Shown: positions 9,996 to 22,075 of the stretch, one piece after another
Layout: every line of letters starts with the position of its first letter
Numbering within the stretch: position 1 is the stretch's first letter
Origin: Saussurea involucrata
Taxonomy: Eukaryota > Streptophyta > Magnoliopsida > Asterales > Asteraceae
Reading direction: 5' to 3'
Assembly (NCBI GenBank): GCA_033807775.1
Contig: CM066321.1
Location: 249,476,422 to 249,540,421, forward strand
Length of the DNA stretch: 64,000 nt
Notes under the pieces: generated by a model
The model's database searches: none
Seen by the model: only the letters and a program-made list of their open reading frames with translations
Told to the model about the DNA's origin: nothing
Translations under genes and position numbers: made by a program

Positions 9996-12900
9996 ATGGC
10001 GGATCAACAACAACCTCTTCCCGGACAACATGGAGACCCACAACCACCTCCTCAAGAGCAAATACCTCAAGAGTAGGATATTATTGACGATGAAGCCGAT
10101 GCTGCCTTGGTTGACCCTGACCATGGTACTGAACTGGAGGCCAATAATCACCACCTGGACCCGACACTATTCAGGCCCCAGCCACACCATCGGGTCCTTC
10201 TGGAAATCCTTATGAATCACCCTCTCCATGAGGCCCTTACCAGCACAGCCGACGTCCCAGTCCTGTACGTTCTGCAGGTATGGCTCACCGCCCGAGTCGT
10301 CACAGCCGGTAACTAGCAGTCGATCACCGCTCAAATCGATAACCAACCTTTCATGCTCACACCGGACTCATTCCGCCGACTTCTATCTCTTCCGAAGGCC
10401 ACCGCCAACAATCACGAACGGTACGATTTTGCCGTAAATGATGACACACTTTGCGCTCAAATCCGCGCACATGGCTACAACCATGACCTCAACCGGCCGT
10501 CCGCATTCAATCGCAAGTACCTGGCTCAGATATGGTACCCACTCTTTATGATCCTAAACCGCTGTCTTTCCTCGCGCTGGAGAGGCATTGATCAGTGCAC
10601 CGACGACTTCATTCGCCTAGTTCATGCTGTGTGCTACAACCGCCACATCGATTTCGCAATGATCATCTGGAGGGAGCTCATCACCGCTATTCGCCACATC
10701 GGAGGTTCCAAACAAAAGAAATTTATTCCGTATCCGCGTTTCCTTTCACTTGCGGTGCGTCAACACATGGACGTGAATCCTGCCATTCCTCGCCGCCTGA
10801 ACCATCCGGTATGTCCCCATCACCATTTACAGTTCATGGTTATCCGCAATCCATCTGATGCGGTAGCCATGCCCATCCCTGAACCACTGCTAGACATCGC
10901 CGATCCCACTACACCAGGGGTAGTAGCATACAGGGAAGAGTTAGGTAATCCCATGGTCCAGCCAGAGCCGGAGGGACCTGCCCAGGGACTTAGACCCGAG
11001 AGACGTGAGGGTCCGAGAGTAAGAGGTGGAAGGGCCCGACAAGCAGGTGCTGTCGGGCGGGGAACGTTAGTTGTGAGAGGAAGGGGAACGAGAGTAGGTG
11101 GTGCAGTGGAATCGCAACCTGGTTCCAGCCAACCCTAATCTAGACCCGCTCTTCATCGTTCGACCGAACCATAGGTTACTGAACCCGCTTCCCCATCACA
11201 CCATGTTGAAGACGTGGTTTCTGACTCCACGGACTCCGATACCGACCGTTCTATACGCCTGAAACACATACCTCACGGTATCGGACCCAACCCAGATTAT
11301 TACACTGGTGGAATCTGTTTTGACTCACCTCCTCTTACTGGAACCGAACCTATTATTAGGACATATGAGGGAGAACAAGTAGAGGAGTTAGATCATGCGA
11401 GGCGGAGAGAACTGCGTTCAAAGTTGAACCAGGAAAGATCGATCTGTAAAGAAAAAGAGGCTCATGAGCGACCCCAAACGAGTGACATCCGGGTAGCCAC
11501 ATCTGCTATCATGTCTCATGAGTTGGGACAGGGTATTGAAGAATCCTCCGTGAACCCAGCGGAGCAATTGCACGACCCCCAGCCACTCATCCGTCTCTCA
11601 AAAGACGAATGTTTCAGTCTCGCACGGGGATTTAGCACAACTTCCACTGGTCCCTCATTTGGAGGGTTCTGGTGTTGAAACAAGAGATCAGCCTCCCCCG
11701 ATCTCGCCTTCATTTCGTACACAATCGAGTCTAGCGCCTTTCGATATTGAACATTCTTCGGCTAGGACACTCGAAGCTGAGCAACACCAAGTCGAGACTC
11801 ATCGTGACTCGACCGGAACCACCGTAGTGTCTTCACCTCTTGGTGAAACACAAGGATCGACGGGAAATCCTACCACAGCTAACATCACGCCAACTGTGAA
11901 CGTAGGTGGCTCTACCCCTGTGGTAGACGCCTCAACGGGCAATCTAAGTGATCCCGAGGTTAATTTACCCGACTTCGTGTCACCAGGGTCTCTGGACAAC
12001 ACCCTTAAGGCTGTCCGCTAGGATATGGAGCAACAGATGCAACAACATGTAGCCGCTGAACTTGCCAAAGCGATGCGCGCTATCAAAGGTAAAGGCCACG
12101 TCGTCGATACTGAAATCACCACTGTACTTACACCGATTACACCACAACCTATCTATTCGGTGGACACCCTGAAGACGATGCTATTGGCCCAACTGCTCCA
12201 GGAATCCGACACAACCACCTCTACTGAAGCAGACCTGGTCTCAAGTCTCCGATCCCAGGTCACTGCTCCATCTTCGTCTATCACATCACGCCTTGACGCC
12301 ATTAACTCGACCCTCAACGACTACAACAAAGCGCTCGCCACGCTGTCTGAAAGGGCCCGCACGCTCGAAGACACATGTAAGAGTCAAGCTGGCGGTCTGA
12401 AACGTAAACACGATGATCAGGATGATCCTGATCACCGTGAGGGGGAGAAGCGACAACGCTAAACCGAGACCGCCTCCCAGATCCAGTATGAAGCTACAAC
12501 TGTGGTTCATCAGGAACCCCCAACTGCGGCAGCTACAACAGAAGCACCTGAAGCCGAGTTGCCTTTAGCAGACATGGTTATAGACATGGAGATCTCAGAT
12601 GAAGAAGACCCGACGGTTGAAAAGCCCGAGGGTTCAACACAGGAACTGGTTAATTTTGACTCATCAGACATACCGATTCTGGACATGATAGATCCAGATT
12701 GCGAAGCCAACCCGGAGACCGAAGATGCATGGTACGAAAAAACCGCCAGTGCCGTAAATCTCCAGGTAAATTTGGTCTTCCCCACTGATGAGGACGACAA
12801 CATTGATTATGATCGGTTCCTGCTTCAAAATTTATATGGAACATCCCCCGTTCACTATGCTCAACCCGTCGGAACATCATCAACAAGACCCGAGTCTACT

Positions 12901-13860
12901 ACTTCCAGTCTTCCGACAACTGCTCCTCCCACGACAGCTTCTGATCTTCCTTCCCCTCCTCAACAGCAACAAATTCGTTAGGAGAAGATCATGGTACTTA
13001 TCCTTCACTTGGAGGAATCTTTGAAGAAGTTGTTCGTACACAAGCTTCGCCTAATCGAGCCGACCTTCTGTCTGGGTATTTACAACCTTAACCCATAATT
13101 TAAACGCCGATATATCAGCACAATGCAGCGGTGTCTTCCAGTCAACCAGGTCAAAACCAAACTTCGAATCACAGAGGTAATCAGTATCTATTCAAGACGT
13201 ATTATGAGGATCATCTACCCAGTTTTCATTGTTCGACGTGAAGATGGGAACAAATGGAAATTTTCAGAAGCTGACTTCAAGAACCTCCGACCACTCGACT
13301 TTCTGGTTATTCTGAAAGACTTACGTACAAGAACCATCCGACCGCTAGAGATTACAAAGGCACTCGAAGCTGTTCGTCGATACCTGATCCGCACCGTCAT
13401 GATGTCTTATCTAACGGACTTCCAAATGGCTATCGAGAACAAGGCAAAAAAGGTAAATCTGATCAAGCCGAATCTGAAAGCACCTGAGTTAAACATGTAT
13501 CCCGAGAATGCTATGCTTCTGGAACCAGAATTTGGAATTATTTACCTCAATAAGCAAAAGGAGAAGAAATTCATGCGTTTCAGTCAGGTAGACAGATTTT
13601 GTGACGGCACGCTTCTAAAGGTCAGAGATGCTCTTCGAAAGCTTATTCAGCACGAATCTGAAAATCCAAGGTATTCTTATGTTCCGAATCCGAATGAAGT
13701 AACTGCTCGGAATGCCTTGGAAATGATTGAAGATCGCATGGACTATCGCCGCGCCATCAGATTGTTCGAGGTACACTTCGCGCTCTACAAAAGATATTTC
13801 TTCAACTGGAGAGATCTAGAGTGCCAACTCGAACTTCAAATCAAAGGGGGAGATTGTTAG
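9996..13860 (+). pseudogene. ORFx of element D, broken
   Basis: Starts at ATG 9996 (MADQQQ). The frame is interrupted by stops at 10074, 10314 and 11136, then a further stop before 11214. A frameshift at about 11595-11660 follows, with more stops at 12019, 12460, 12979 and about 13096. Recognisable parts are the N-terminal domain (HGYN, LNRCLSSRWRGIDQ, 10450-10700), a coiled coil and a KRKHDDQDDPDH basic/acidic patch (about 12290-12460), and one C-terminal domain (VRREDG...F.EADF, DFQMAIE, 13190-13860). The final codons read through the PPT (KGGDC), and the TAG stop lies inside the LTR. The same domain order as A and B at low identity shows common descent. Function unknown. Confidence 0.85.
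12438..12450 (+). promoter_or_regulatory. Internal polypurine tract inside ORFx (element D)
   Basis: GAGGGGGAGAAG encodes part of EGEK after the coiled coil, at the position equivalent to the tract in A, E, B, B2 and H. Confidence 0.6.
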
Positions 13861-14134
13861 GGCAGGTTTTATAGTTGATTTAAAGTTCAAAGGTTGAATT
13901 GTATTTGATTAAATTAGAGCTTATTAGTGAACAGGCCGTGGGCTTGTTAACCACGGGCCCGATGTATTTAATGTGAGATTAGCTTGGAAAAACAAGCTAA
14001 TCATCCTTTTAGCTTTCTGAACTTTATTGTAAATTCTCTCTGAAAGTGAATGACAGGGATGACCAGTTGAAATCATTACGCATACTGTTTATTATTTCGA
14101 TTTCTTATTTCGTTGCCCGGATCTGGTAATAACA
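13855..14134 (+). repeat. 3' LTR of element D (280 bp) with adjoining PPT
   Basis: The PPT AAAGGGGGAGAT (13843-13854) leads straight into TGTTAGGGCAGG. The LTR ends GGTAATAACA and is followed by the duplicated target GATAG. The homologous LTR of H (286 bp) matches across the length with many differences. Confidence 0.93.
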
Positions 14135-14621
14135 GATAGCTTCTTCTCACTCGATTTTGACTAGCTGATTTAAATGTACTTGATCTTTAAAATCTTCTTC
14201 AATTTTAGAAAGCTTTTCTATTTGAAGGTGACAGTTTTTGAGCTGTTCAGCGAGATCAAGGTTTTGATTTTCAACTACAGTTTTACCATTCATGGCTTCA
14301 TATAAACTTCTAGTCAAGAGATCGATTTTACAAAGGCTATCAGCTTCATCAATATTTGCAATATTTGTAAAGAAGGAAGGTGATACCTGAATAGCAGAGG
14401 TTGAAGTAGTGGGAATGTCTGAACTTTCATCCTTATCTTCAATCTTTGCCATAAAACAGAGATTGGCTTCATCATCTTCAGAGTCTGATGATGATTCTTC
14501 TTCATCAGAGGCAGCCCAATCATAAGCCATCAGGCCTTTGCCTTTCTTCTTAAAGCTTTTCAGCTTCACATACTTTTCTTTCAGCTTAGCGTAGTTGTCA
14601 TCTTTAATCCTGGGAATAAAG
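14135..14621 (-). pseudogene. gag: Element C gag, middle segment
   Basis: Minus-strand continuation of the C gag between insertions D and B. It is an acidic stretch (SDEEESSSDSEDDEANLCF) followed by a coiled-coil-like segment, typical of the long Sirevirus Gag. A TGA at 14147-14149 truncates it just before the D insertion. The duplicated targets of both insertions (GATAG, TAAAG) lie at the two ends of this piece. Confidence 0.85.
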
Positions 14622-15472
14622 TGTTGGTTCCCGGTTTTGTTTAAACAAGATTATCAGATCTATTAGTTCAAGTTTGAGTTGATGCGGAAGCGTATTTGAA
14701 GAACTAACAGATATGTTTGATAGATTTAGAACATAATATAAATAAACAGTGAACAGGAAATAATATCTCAAAGTTTACTGAATATATATATTAAGAACAG
14801 ATTCAAGAACATTGAGTAAGCAAAGCTTTTTAAAACAGATATGACTCTCAAAGTGTTTAAAGCTTGTGATGTTTTTCTCTCTTGAATTCTTGTTTCGATT
14901 GTTCGATTGATCGATCGATGGATAGATGGATAGGAAGAACTCAACATGAGTCTTCCTTATATACTACTCTAAGGGGACCATAAAGCATATGCTACTATTC
15001 ACAAAGGACGGTATGAATAGTTGGACGGATGGCATGAACAGTTGGACGTGCTGTATTGCATTTAATGCAGCAGACGTCTATTATGTACTAAGCCCTATTG
15101 AATCCAACCAGAGTTTGACACGTTGCAGTTGGACAGGGCATGCTACCATGCAAGTTGATGATCAGGTCCTGTAACAGTAGCAATATATTATAAATATCTT
15201 TTAAGTCTTTGTTGAAGACCGCAGAGGCTCTGTGAAGTGCCACAGAGGTTCTGCGGTTTGGTCCTTAGAAGAGCAGTCTTCACCGGATTCCGAGTCTTTG
15301 GTCTTCTTTGCGCGTATGACAGAGCTTCTGTAGGGCGCCTCTTTAGCTTCTGTAGCTTCTTGACCTTGATCTCTCGGTAAGTTCGGCAGAGCCTCTGTAA
15401 GAGGCTTTCTTCACTTAGCCTATTTTTCACTACTTCTAAATACTTCTATGATTAAAAAGATTGAAGCTAACA
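14622..15472 (-). repeat. 3' LTR of element B (851 bp)
   Basis: Reads TGTTGGTTCCCGG...GCTAACA on the plus strand. The minus-strand TATA box TATATAAG is at 14956-14963. The U3 end contains several ACAGA-N3-TCTGT-like dyads, for example at 15319-15331. Confidence 0.95.
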
Positions 15473-15658
15473 ATCTCCCCCTAAGTAGTGAAAAATAAAA
15501 AATTTAACTTGAGTTTAGTTAGGCTAAGTTAGATAAGACAGAGGTTAAACAATACCTCGAAAGTTCTTTCATTCAGAAATATGCCAGAGGCATTTTACAT
15601 TTGAGTACAATGAAAGATAAACTTTTGACTTGGTTTGCAGAGATTTGAGGTTTGAGAA
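15473..15658 (-). promoter_or_regulatory. 3' PPT and short 3' non-coding region, element B
   Basis: ATCTCCCCCTAAG on the plus strand (15473-15485) is the PPT, directly beside the LTR. The rest, up to the ORFx stop at 15659, is AT-rich and shows nothing recognisable. Confidence 0.85.
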
Positions 15659-18600
15659 TCAGATTTTGGCATCTTTGAAATCGTTGTAGCTTCTGTTGTC
15701 TCTTCCGATTCTTCTGATCTCTTTGTAGAAACTGATGCAGAGTTCTCTTAGGCGAATTGTGGCATCAATCTCTTTGATGAAAGTATCTGCAGCATCTCTA
15801 TCCATTTTCTCTGCACCTCTGTATTTTACAAGGCTTGCTCTGAACTTGTTCAGAGTACTAGTTGCGTACTTCTGACAATCCATGCACACAAATAGTTTGA
15901 TTTCGCCTTGTGGGTTTTGAAATACTAACCCGAATCTTGGTTCTGTAATGATAGAGTTGGGCACGGCGTCGGGTGGGCAGCGATCTTCTGGTGGTCGTAA
16001 ATTTAGATGTTTGAGACCAAGATCCTTTCCCAGTTGAAAATCTATCATGCTGAAGATCAGAAGCTTTTCCCTCATTGCTTTTCTTAATACTTGATAGGCT
16101 CTGGTGTTTGCCTCTGTGTTGTAGTTGTCCTTTGTCCATTGCAGAAGGTCAGGTAGATCATAAGGATTGATATTTCTTAGGTCAGCATCAGCGAAGGTGG
16201 TTTCTGAATTGTCTTCTCTTCTGACTTTGTAAAGATTGTACCTGACCCTTGGATAGGTTCTTGTAAAGGAGAACTTGCAGAAGATTACCTTTTTGATCTT
16301 GTGGATTGAGAAGACATCTGCTTTGCTTCTTGGCTTTGTCCTTGTGAAGATGTTCTCAAATTATTCTCTGATCCTTGAATCTGTCACATGATCTGTTGGA
16401 TGATTGGTCTAAAAGGTTTGTTTATAGAGGTATTTGTATACCACTTCTTCCATCTCTTCATGTGTTGGACCAGGTTGTGGTACTTGTCTTCTGAGACTCT
16501 CCATCTGTTGAACAACTTCTGCAGCTCTACCTGTTAGTAGAATGTGTGACAGAGGCTTCAATCCATATGCCCAGTCAACTTCTTCAGGCTTTGGAGTTTG
16601 GAAGGCATCAAAGGCGCTCTTCATCAATTTCTCTGTAGGCTTGGGCAATGATTTCTTTTTCTTGGGCTCTTCTGTCAGTATTGCTTTGCCCTTGTCTTTG
16701 GCTTTTGGAGGTGCAGAACCTGTTTCTTCTGTAGGTTTGGAGGTTGGTGCTTCTGTTGGCTTGATGGTTGCCTCTGTAGGTTTTGACACTTGTGTTTTAG
16801 AGGACTTTTGTGGCGATGGTTCTTTTGGCTTGAGTTGCTCTGTAACCTCTGTTGGAGGTTCTTTGGTGACTTCTTCCGTGAGCTCTATTTCTGTTGGTGA
16901 AGATTGGACATCGAATCTTCTTGCCATTTTGAAAGCTAATGTGAACCTGTGCCTTTCTTCTTCTGTCTGCGACATTCGATCAGTCATTGTATTGTGCATC
17001 TTTCTCAGAATAGACAAAGCAGAGGTCGCAGAGGTCGTTGCTCTTTTTGGTTTAGTGGAAATCGACTTTCTTCTTGGTATGGTTTGGGGTTTTTCTGTTG
17101 ATTTTGTTGAAGGACTCTTTTCCAAGTTGATTACTACAGGGGTGGTTGTTTCCTCTGTGGTATGCTGATCAGCTTCTGGAATATTGGTTTCTTCAGGACT
17201 TGATTCCACAGAGATGGGTGTTGTCTCTGTGGTCTGTTGATTTTGTTGTTGATCTTGGGTTTGTTCTGGAGGGGTTTGACTGATTGGTTCTGCTGCGATT
17301 GGTGGAGCTTGTATTCCTCTGGTCGTAGCTTTCTCTCTTATATTCTCCCCCTTAGGATTATCTGATGGACCAGGATGGTCATCATCAGAATCATCCTGAC
17401 TTTTATCAGAAGTACCCTCTGCTCTGCAGGAAGCTTTGGGTTTCTTTGGTAGTTCTGCTCCTGTGGCCATCAACTTCGCACATACATCATCACAGAGGCC
17501 GAAAAGAGTTGCAAGCTCTGCTTCTGTGTTGAAGCGCATTCTGCCGACACTTTTTCTGAACTCTTTGACGTAGTTGGCATTTGCAGTAGTGAAGGAGACA
17601 ATGACTTTAGTGACCTGGTTTATGACATTTTGGTCGAGCTCTGTTAGCTGTGCTCTGGTGATGTAGTCTTTAGGCTGCATCAGTATTGTGTTGCGCATTG
17701 CTTCTGCTTGAACGTTTTGTAGAGCCTTCTGTAGATCTGCGGGTGTGATGCTCTGTGATTTGTTGGATTGCTTGTTCATTTGTTCAAGGAAATGTTTTAC
17801 TGATTCCTTGAATGCAGAAGTTGCAGCTATTCCAAAATCTTTAGCAGTAGAAGTGGCTGTTGTTGTTGCAGTTGTTTGCGCAGAAGATTTCATCTCTGTG
17901 ATGGCTGTTTTCACCTCTGTGGAGAGATTGTCCATTTTGGTGTTCAGATTCAGCATGGTCGTTGATGTTTTCTCTGCAAAAGATGTGAAAGAGCTTTGCA
18001 ACTCTTTCATGGTTTGGTTCACAGAGGTGACAAGGGTTTGGAACTCATCCCTTGATACTTGTGTCCCTGGTGTAACCTCTGGAGGAACACATTCGTCTCC
18101 AGAGTGAGTCCCTGCTCCTAGGACACCTTCGTTCACCCTTGTTTGTACGTTGGGGGTGGAAGGATTTCCATCTGATCTTTGAGCAGATGCATCTAATGCT
18201 TCAGACTCTACAGAAGTTCTGTGAACGACATTGTCTAGATCCACTCCAGAGGTGGGTACTAGATTATCCTTCTGTTGACTCGGAGACTTGTCTAGAGTCT
18301 CTTCGTCGTTGTGCTCACTACTTCTCTCTGAAAGAAGGGTTGGCCCTAGTTGTGTGCGTGTGGCAGAAGAAACGAATTCCTCTGTAGGGTGTTCTGTTGT
18401 GATCTGAGGCGATTGATCACGAACTATATGTGAGTCTCTCTGAGGAGACTTCCTAGGAATGGATTCCCTGGTTTCTGTGGGCGCAGAAGTCGAAAGAGTG
18501 ACTTCTGGCTGGATGGTTTGTGTTTGGATCGAGCTGTGCTGCTCTATTTCAATAACTCCTTCTGTAGCTAGACCTGCGGAGTTAGATGTGTGGGTTGCAC

Positions 18601-20662
18601 TGGGAGGGGGTAAGGGATGTGTGCCTTCTTCATCTTCGGCATCTTTTTCTTTTATATTTTCTTTTCCCCCAGATGTTTCTATCCTATCCTCTGTTGAAAT
18701 TCTTTGCTCTGTGCCTAAGAAGTCATAAATTTGATGAGATCCGTATAACTTCATGACATGTGGATGATAGAGGCCTTTTCGTATCCAGACAGCTTCTTCT
18801 TCGTCTGAATCTATCTCTGTTACTTCATCTCTATTCCACTGAGCTTCTGTTTGTCCTATTTCTTCTGAAGCTGGGCTTGGACTCCTTCTGTGAACGTCCA
18901 ATCCTTGCTGAATGAAGGGGTTCTGTAGAATAATAGGTGTCTCAGCTGATTGATCTCTGGGTGTTTGATCATCTTCTTGCAGATGTGTGTCAATGCCGGA
19001 AATAGAGAAGTATTGTTCTTCTGGGGAATGGTGGTCGAGAGGTTGTGCCGTCCATCCTGCTGTATTTAAAGTGTTGGCAATGTCGGGGTTCTGTAGGAAA
19101 TCTTTAATGTTTCCTTGGTGAGCAAATCGATCTGGGGATTGATGGGGCGATTGATATCCCTCTTCTGTCATTTCTTCTTCTGCATCTTCTTCTTCTGCAG
19201 TTCTTTCTTCTTCGATTGCTTCCTCTTCTATGGTAACCAATTTCTCAAGTGATTTACCATGCTTCTTTTTGGATTTCCTCCTCTTAGGTTTTGGTGCCCC
19301 TTCCTCTGTGGTTTTTGATTTTCTTTTCTTCTTTTGTTTTGGAGAAGAGGGAGGAGCAGAGGAGCCAATTTCTGTGGCATGAGGAGGTGAAGGTTGATCT
19401 TCTGCAGCGCTTGTAGAGGTGCCTTCTGCAGTTTTCCTCCTTTTTGATTTTGAAGAGGACTTCTTTCCCATGAGCTCTGCACGTTTGGCTATGAAGCTGA
19501 GTTGAATAGCCATGTGTTTTGCTAATTTGTTATCTTTTTCTTCTTGAGTGGAAAGAGGTTCTGCAATCATTGTTCCTAGGGGGACACCTAAACGCGGGGG
19601 TGTCATAGGACTCGGTTTAGGAGTTCTATGATCGCGTATATACTCTTTCTTAAGGGTTTTATTCTTGGCATACCTCAGAAGTTTCTTTGACAAATGTCTG
19701 TAGTGTGTGTAGCCATCTACATGATCAGTGGGAATATTTTTGCTCATTGGGAACTGTTTGGGAATTGGCCCTTCCATTGGCCATTTCTGTATTAGCAACA
19801 GAGGATCGAACAAGACTCCCAGTATTCTTTGGAATTGCATAGGTGGTGGAAACTTAGGATCGTTCTCTTTGACCCTTCTTGTGTTGTTCTTTCTGTCGAT
19901 GGTGTTAATGATCTCTTGCATCATTATGGTCGCGTAATCCAGTGGGAGATCATAGTAAACCCCATACATGATGGTTAATATCTGATGTGAGCTCTGGTCA
20001 ATACTGCCTATCTTCCCTGTCAGGCATCTGTTAAGAATTGAGAACAAGGTGTTCCACAGAGGTGGTAATCTGCCTCTACGGAAGTCCTTTCTCTTCCTCA
20101 GTGGTGTGTTGTACCCAAGCATTTCTAGGAAACGACAGATCTCATCGTCTGTTGGTTGTTCTGCGTACTTCTTTAATCCAAGAAGACCCATTGTTGGTAG
20201 GTTGAATTCAAGTGAGAACATTGTTCTATTGAACTTGATTTCCAGATGCTCAGATTTTTCGGGTTTTGAAATGTATCCTTTGATAAGAGAATCATCTTTA
20301 TCAAATCGGCAACTTTGCCAAAACTGGTTCAGATATCTTACTGGAATTTTCTTTGGGGTTCTTGGGAGTAAAGGGAAGAGGATATGATTTTCCATTATGT
20401 TTAGAAGAATGGCATGGGCTTCGCCGAAAGCAGTGGGTGAGGGGACTAAATAGCAATTGTTGGATTTGATTGGTAGTACTTTTTCGAAATGATCCTTTGC
20501 TATGAAGTTTTGAAGATGTGTGGTTGGAGCAAAATTTGCTGAATCGCCGGAATCTTCTAGTTCAATGTTTTGGGCAGGGTTGGGGTTTTCTGAATGTTCA
20601 GAATGAGCAGGTGAGGTCGCCGGAGAGTGTGCAGGGGAGATAGCTTGAGAAGATGAAGCCAT
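15659..20662 (-). pseudogene. ORFx of element B, 1667 codons with two premature stops
   Basis: Starts at ATG 20662 (MASSSQ). One frame runs to 15659, broken by TAG at 16409 (Gln in B2) and TAA at 16361 (Glu in B2). Parts: N-terminal domain at about residues 45-330 (MLGYN; LNRCLTGKIGSIDQSSHQIL); Lys/Arg-rich patches (KQKKKRK, KPKRRKSKKK) that could be nuclear signals; a long acidic, Thr/Glu-rich linker; a coiled coil at about 870-940; an internal PPT at about codon 1104; and one C-terminal domain from about 1454 (VRREDNSETTFADADL, DFQLGKDLG). There is no membrane or secretion signal. The coding strand is dense with ACAGAGG/ACAGAAG half-sites of the B dyad. Role unknown. Confidence 0.9.
17343..17354 (-). 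promoter_or_regulatory. Internal polypurine tract inside ORFx (element B)
   Basis: Minus strand AAGGGGGAGAAT, encoding part of PKGEN. It is placed after the coiled coil exactly as in the other families. Confidence 0.6.
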
Positions 20663-22075
20663 TTGGTATGGAGAATAAGAAATTTGCAGGTTTCGCCGGA
20701 GAAGAATGAGAGTTTGTAAAAAGTTTATGAGAGGGTAAGCTTGGTTTTTATAGGAGGGTAAAACGGTAGAATTCGAAAGAGTAAAATATATGGCAATGGA
20801 TTAAAATTTGGAATCCGAACTCAAGTTAGAACGGCGGGTTCAACTTTCCACATAAAATGTTCCATGTATGCCCAATGAAAATGGGACACGTAGGCCATGT
20901 CAGAGGATGACAGGACGTCGTGCGCGGCCCATTAATGCTAGGCGCGTGGGGTTATTCTTAGCCACATGTAGTTCACTCTCAGTAAAAGTAACCGTTATTA
21001 CTACAGAAATGCCCAAGTAACAGATTGACAGAACTTCTGTAGTTTACAGAGGTTCTGTGATTTTGAAAATCTTTGATGTGTATCCCTTTCTCATATATCT
21101 CATTGTTATCATGATTTCTGTGGGGTTCCTTTTTAACCAAAAAAACGTTTTGTACAGGCATTGGAGAGGATCAAATAGGATTTTTAGTTAAGAGTTTTTA
21201 CTCGCAGAGGTTTTGTGGCTCTGTTGGAACTTGCAGAAGCTCTGGGAGGGCCAGCAGAAGCTCTGTGAGGGAAAAAATCTCATAACGAAAATTCTATTAA
21301 CTTTTCTGATCATCCAATTTTTGATCTGTTTTAAGAGATGTTTTTCGGACATATTTGAAAGTTGGTGTCCGAAAAAATTGTTATGGAAAAAGTTTTGTTC
21401 GAGAAAGTCATGGTGAGTTTGTTTGGTTTCCGAGATAACATTCCAAAAGATCGATAGAGGTTAAAGTTGCGATTTCAGAGCATATTTCTGGCAGAGCTTC
21501 TATTGAGCTCAGCAGAAGCTCTATGACCTTAAATTTCTCATAACGCAAATTTTATGAAACTTTTTGATCTTTTGATTTTTGAAATGTTATCCACGGTATA
21601 TTTAGGACATATTTGACAATTTGTGTCCTAGAAAACTGTTTTCAAAAACCTTTTGTGCGAGAGACATACCTTTTGGTTCTTCTTTTCTCGGCAGTGATGT
21701 CTGACTTCTGTCGATATAGATTCATTGACATTCTTCTTTGGCTTTCCCTTGAAAGTTTTACCTCTGTAGATCATTTCAGGATCCCTTTTTGCTCCCCCTT
21801 GATCTAATCACCTCTGTAGATCAGGAATTTTTCTTTTGCTCCCCCTTGACCTATGCTTGGATCAAAGAATGATAAGTTTTGCATAGAACATAGGTCATAT
21901 TTTCCAGAGGTTCTGTAGGTGTTGTCAGAGGTTCTGAGTAGACTTACAGAAGCTCTGTGATTTTAAGAACTATTTAAGATTGAGAACTTACATACAGAAA
22001 TAAATTAATTAAAGCAAAAATAATTAGAAATATATACATATTTACAGAAGATAAAGCTATACTTACAGAGGATTT
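20663..22075 (-). promoter_or_regulatory. pol-ORFx spacer of element B with dyads and two PPT-like tracts
   Basis: About 1.4 kb without a credible gene. Perfect ACAGA-N3-TCTGT dyads are at 21028-21040, 21046-21058 and 21946-21958, with several near copies around 21200-21260, 21500 and 21905. Two minus-strand AAGGGGGAGC tracts lie near 21792 and 21840. Near the ORFx start is a stretch with ACACGTAGG-like and GGCGCG elements. An internal promoter is possible but not demonstrated. Confidence 0.6.

Larger units (their letters stand above)
8576..14134 (+). mobile_element. Element D: internally deleted Sirevirus-type element
   Basis: Plus-strand element bounded by the perfect 5-bp target duplication GATAG (8571-8575 and 14135-14139), inserted into gag of C. 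The 3' LTR is complete, but the 5' LTR keeps only about 33 bp, and gag and pol are absent. The remaining body is a spacer with repeated purine tracts and TCCGGA motifs, followed by a broken ORFx. Base composition is noticeably richer in C and G than in A or B. Element H is a relative. Confidence 0.9.

Noticed and set aside
8875..10087. Several plus-strand frames of 60-136 codons in the D spacer
   Set aside because: They arise from the TCCGGA-rich composition, overlap each other in different frames, and none aligns with gag, pol or ORFx.
16542..17168. Plus-strand open frame of about 208 codons
   Set aside because: It is the exact antisense of ORFx of B, with Val/Ser/Leu-rich low-complexity content that mirrors the Glu/Thr-rich sense strand. 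There is no promoter or homologue sign.
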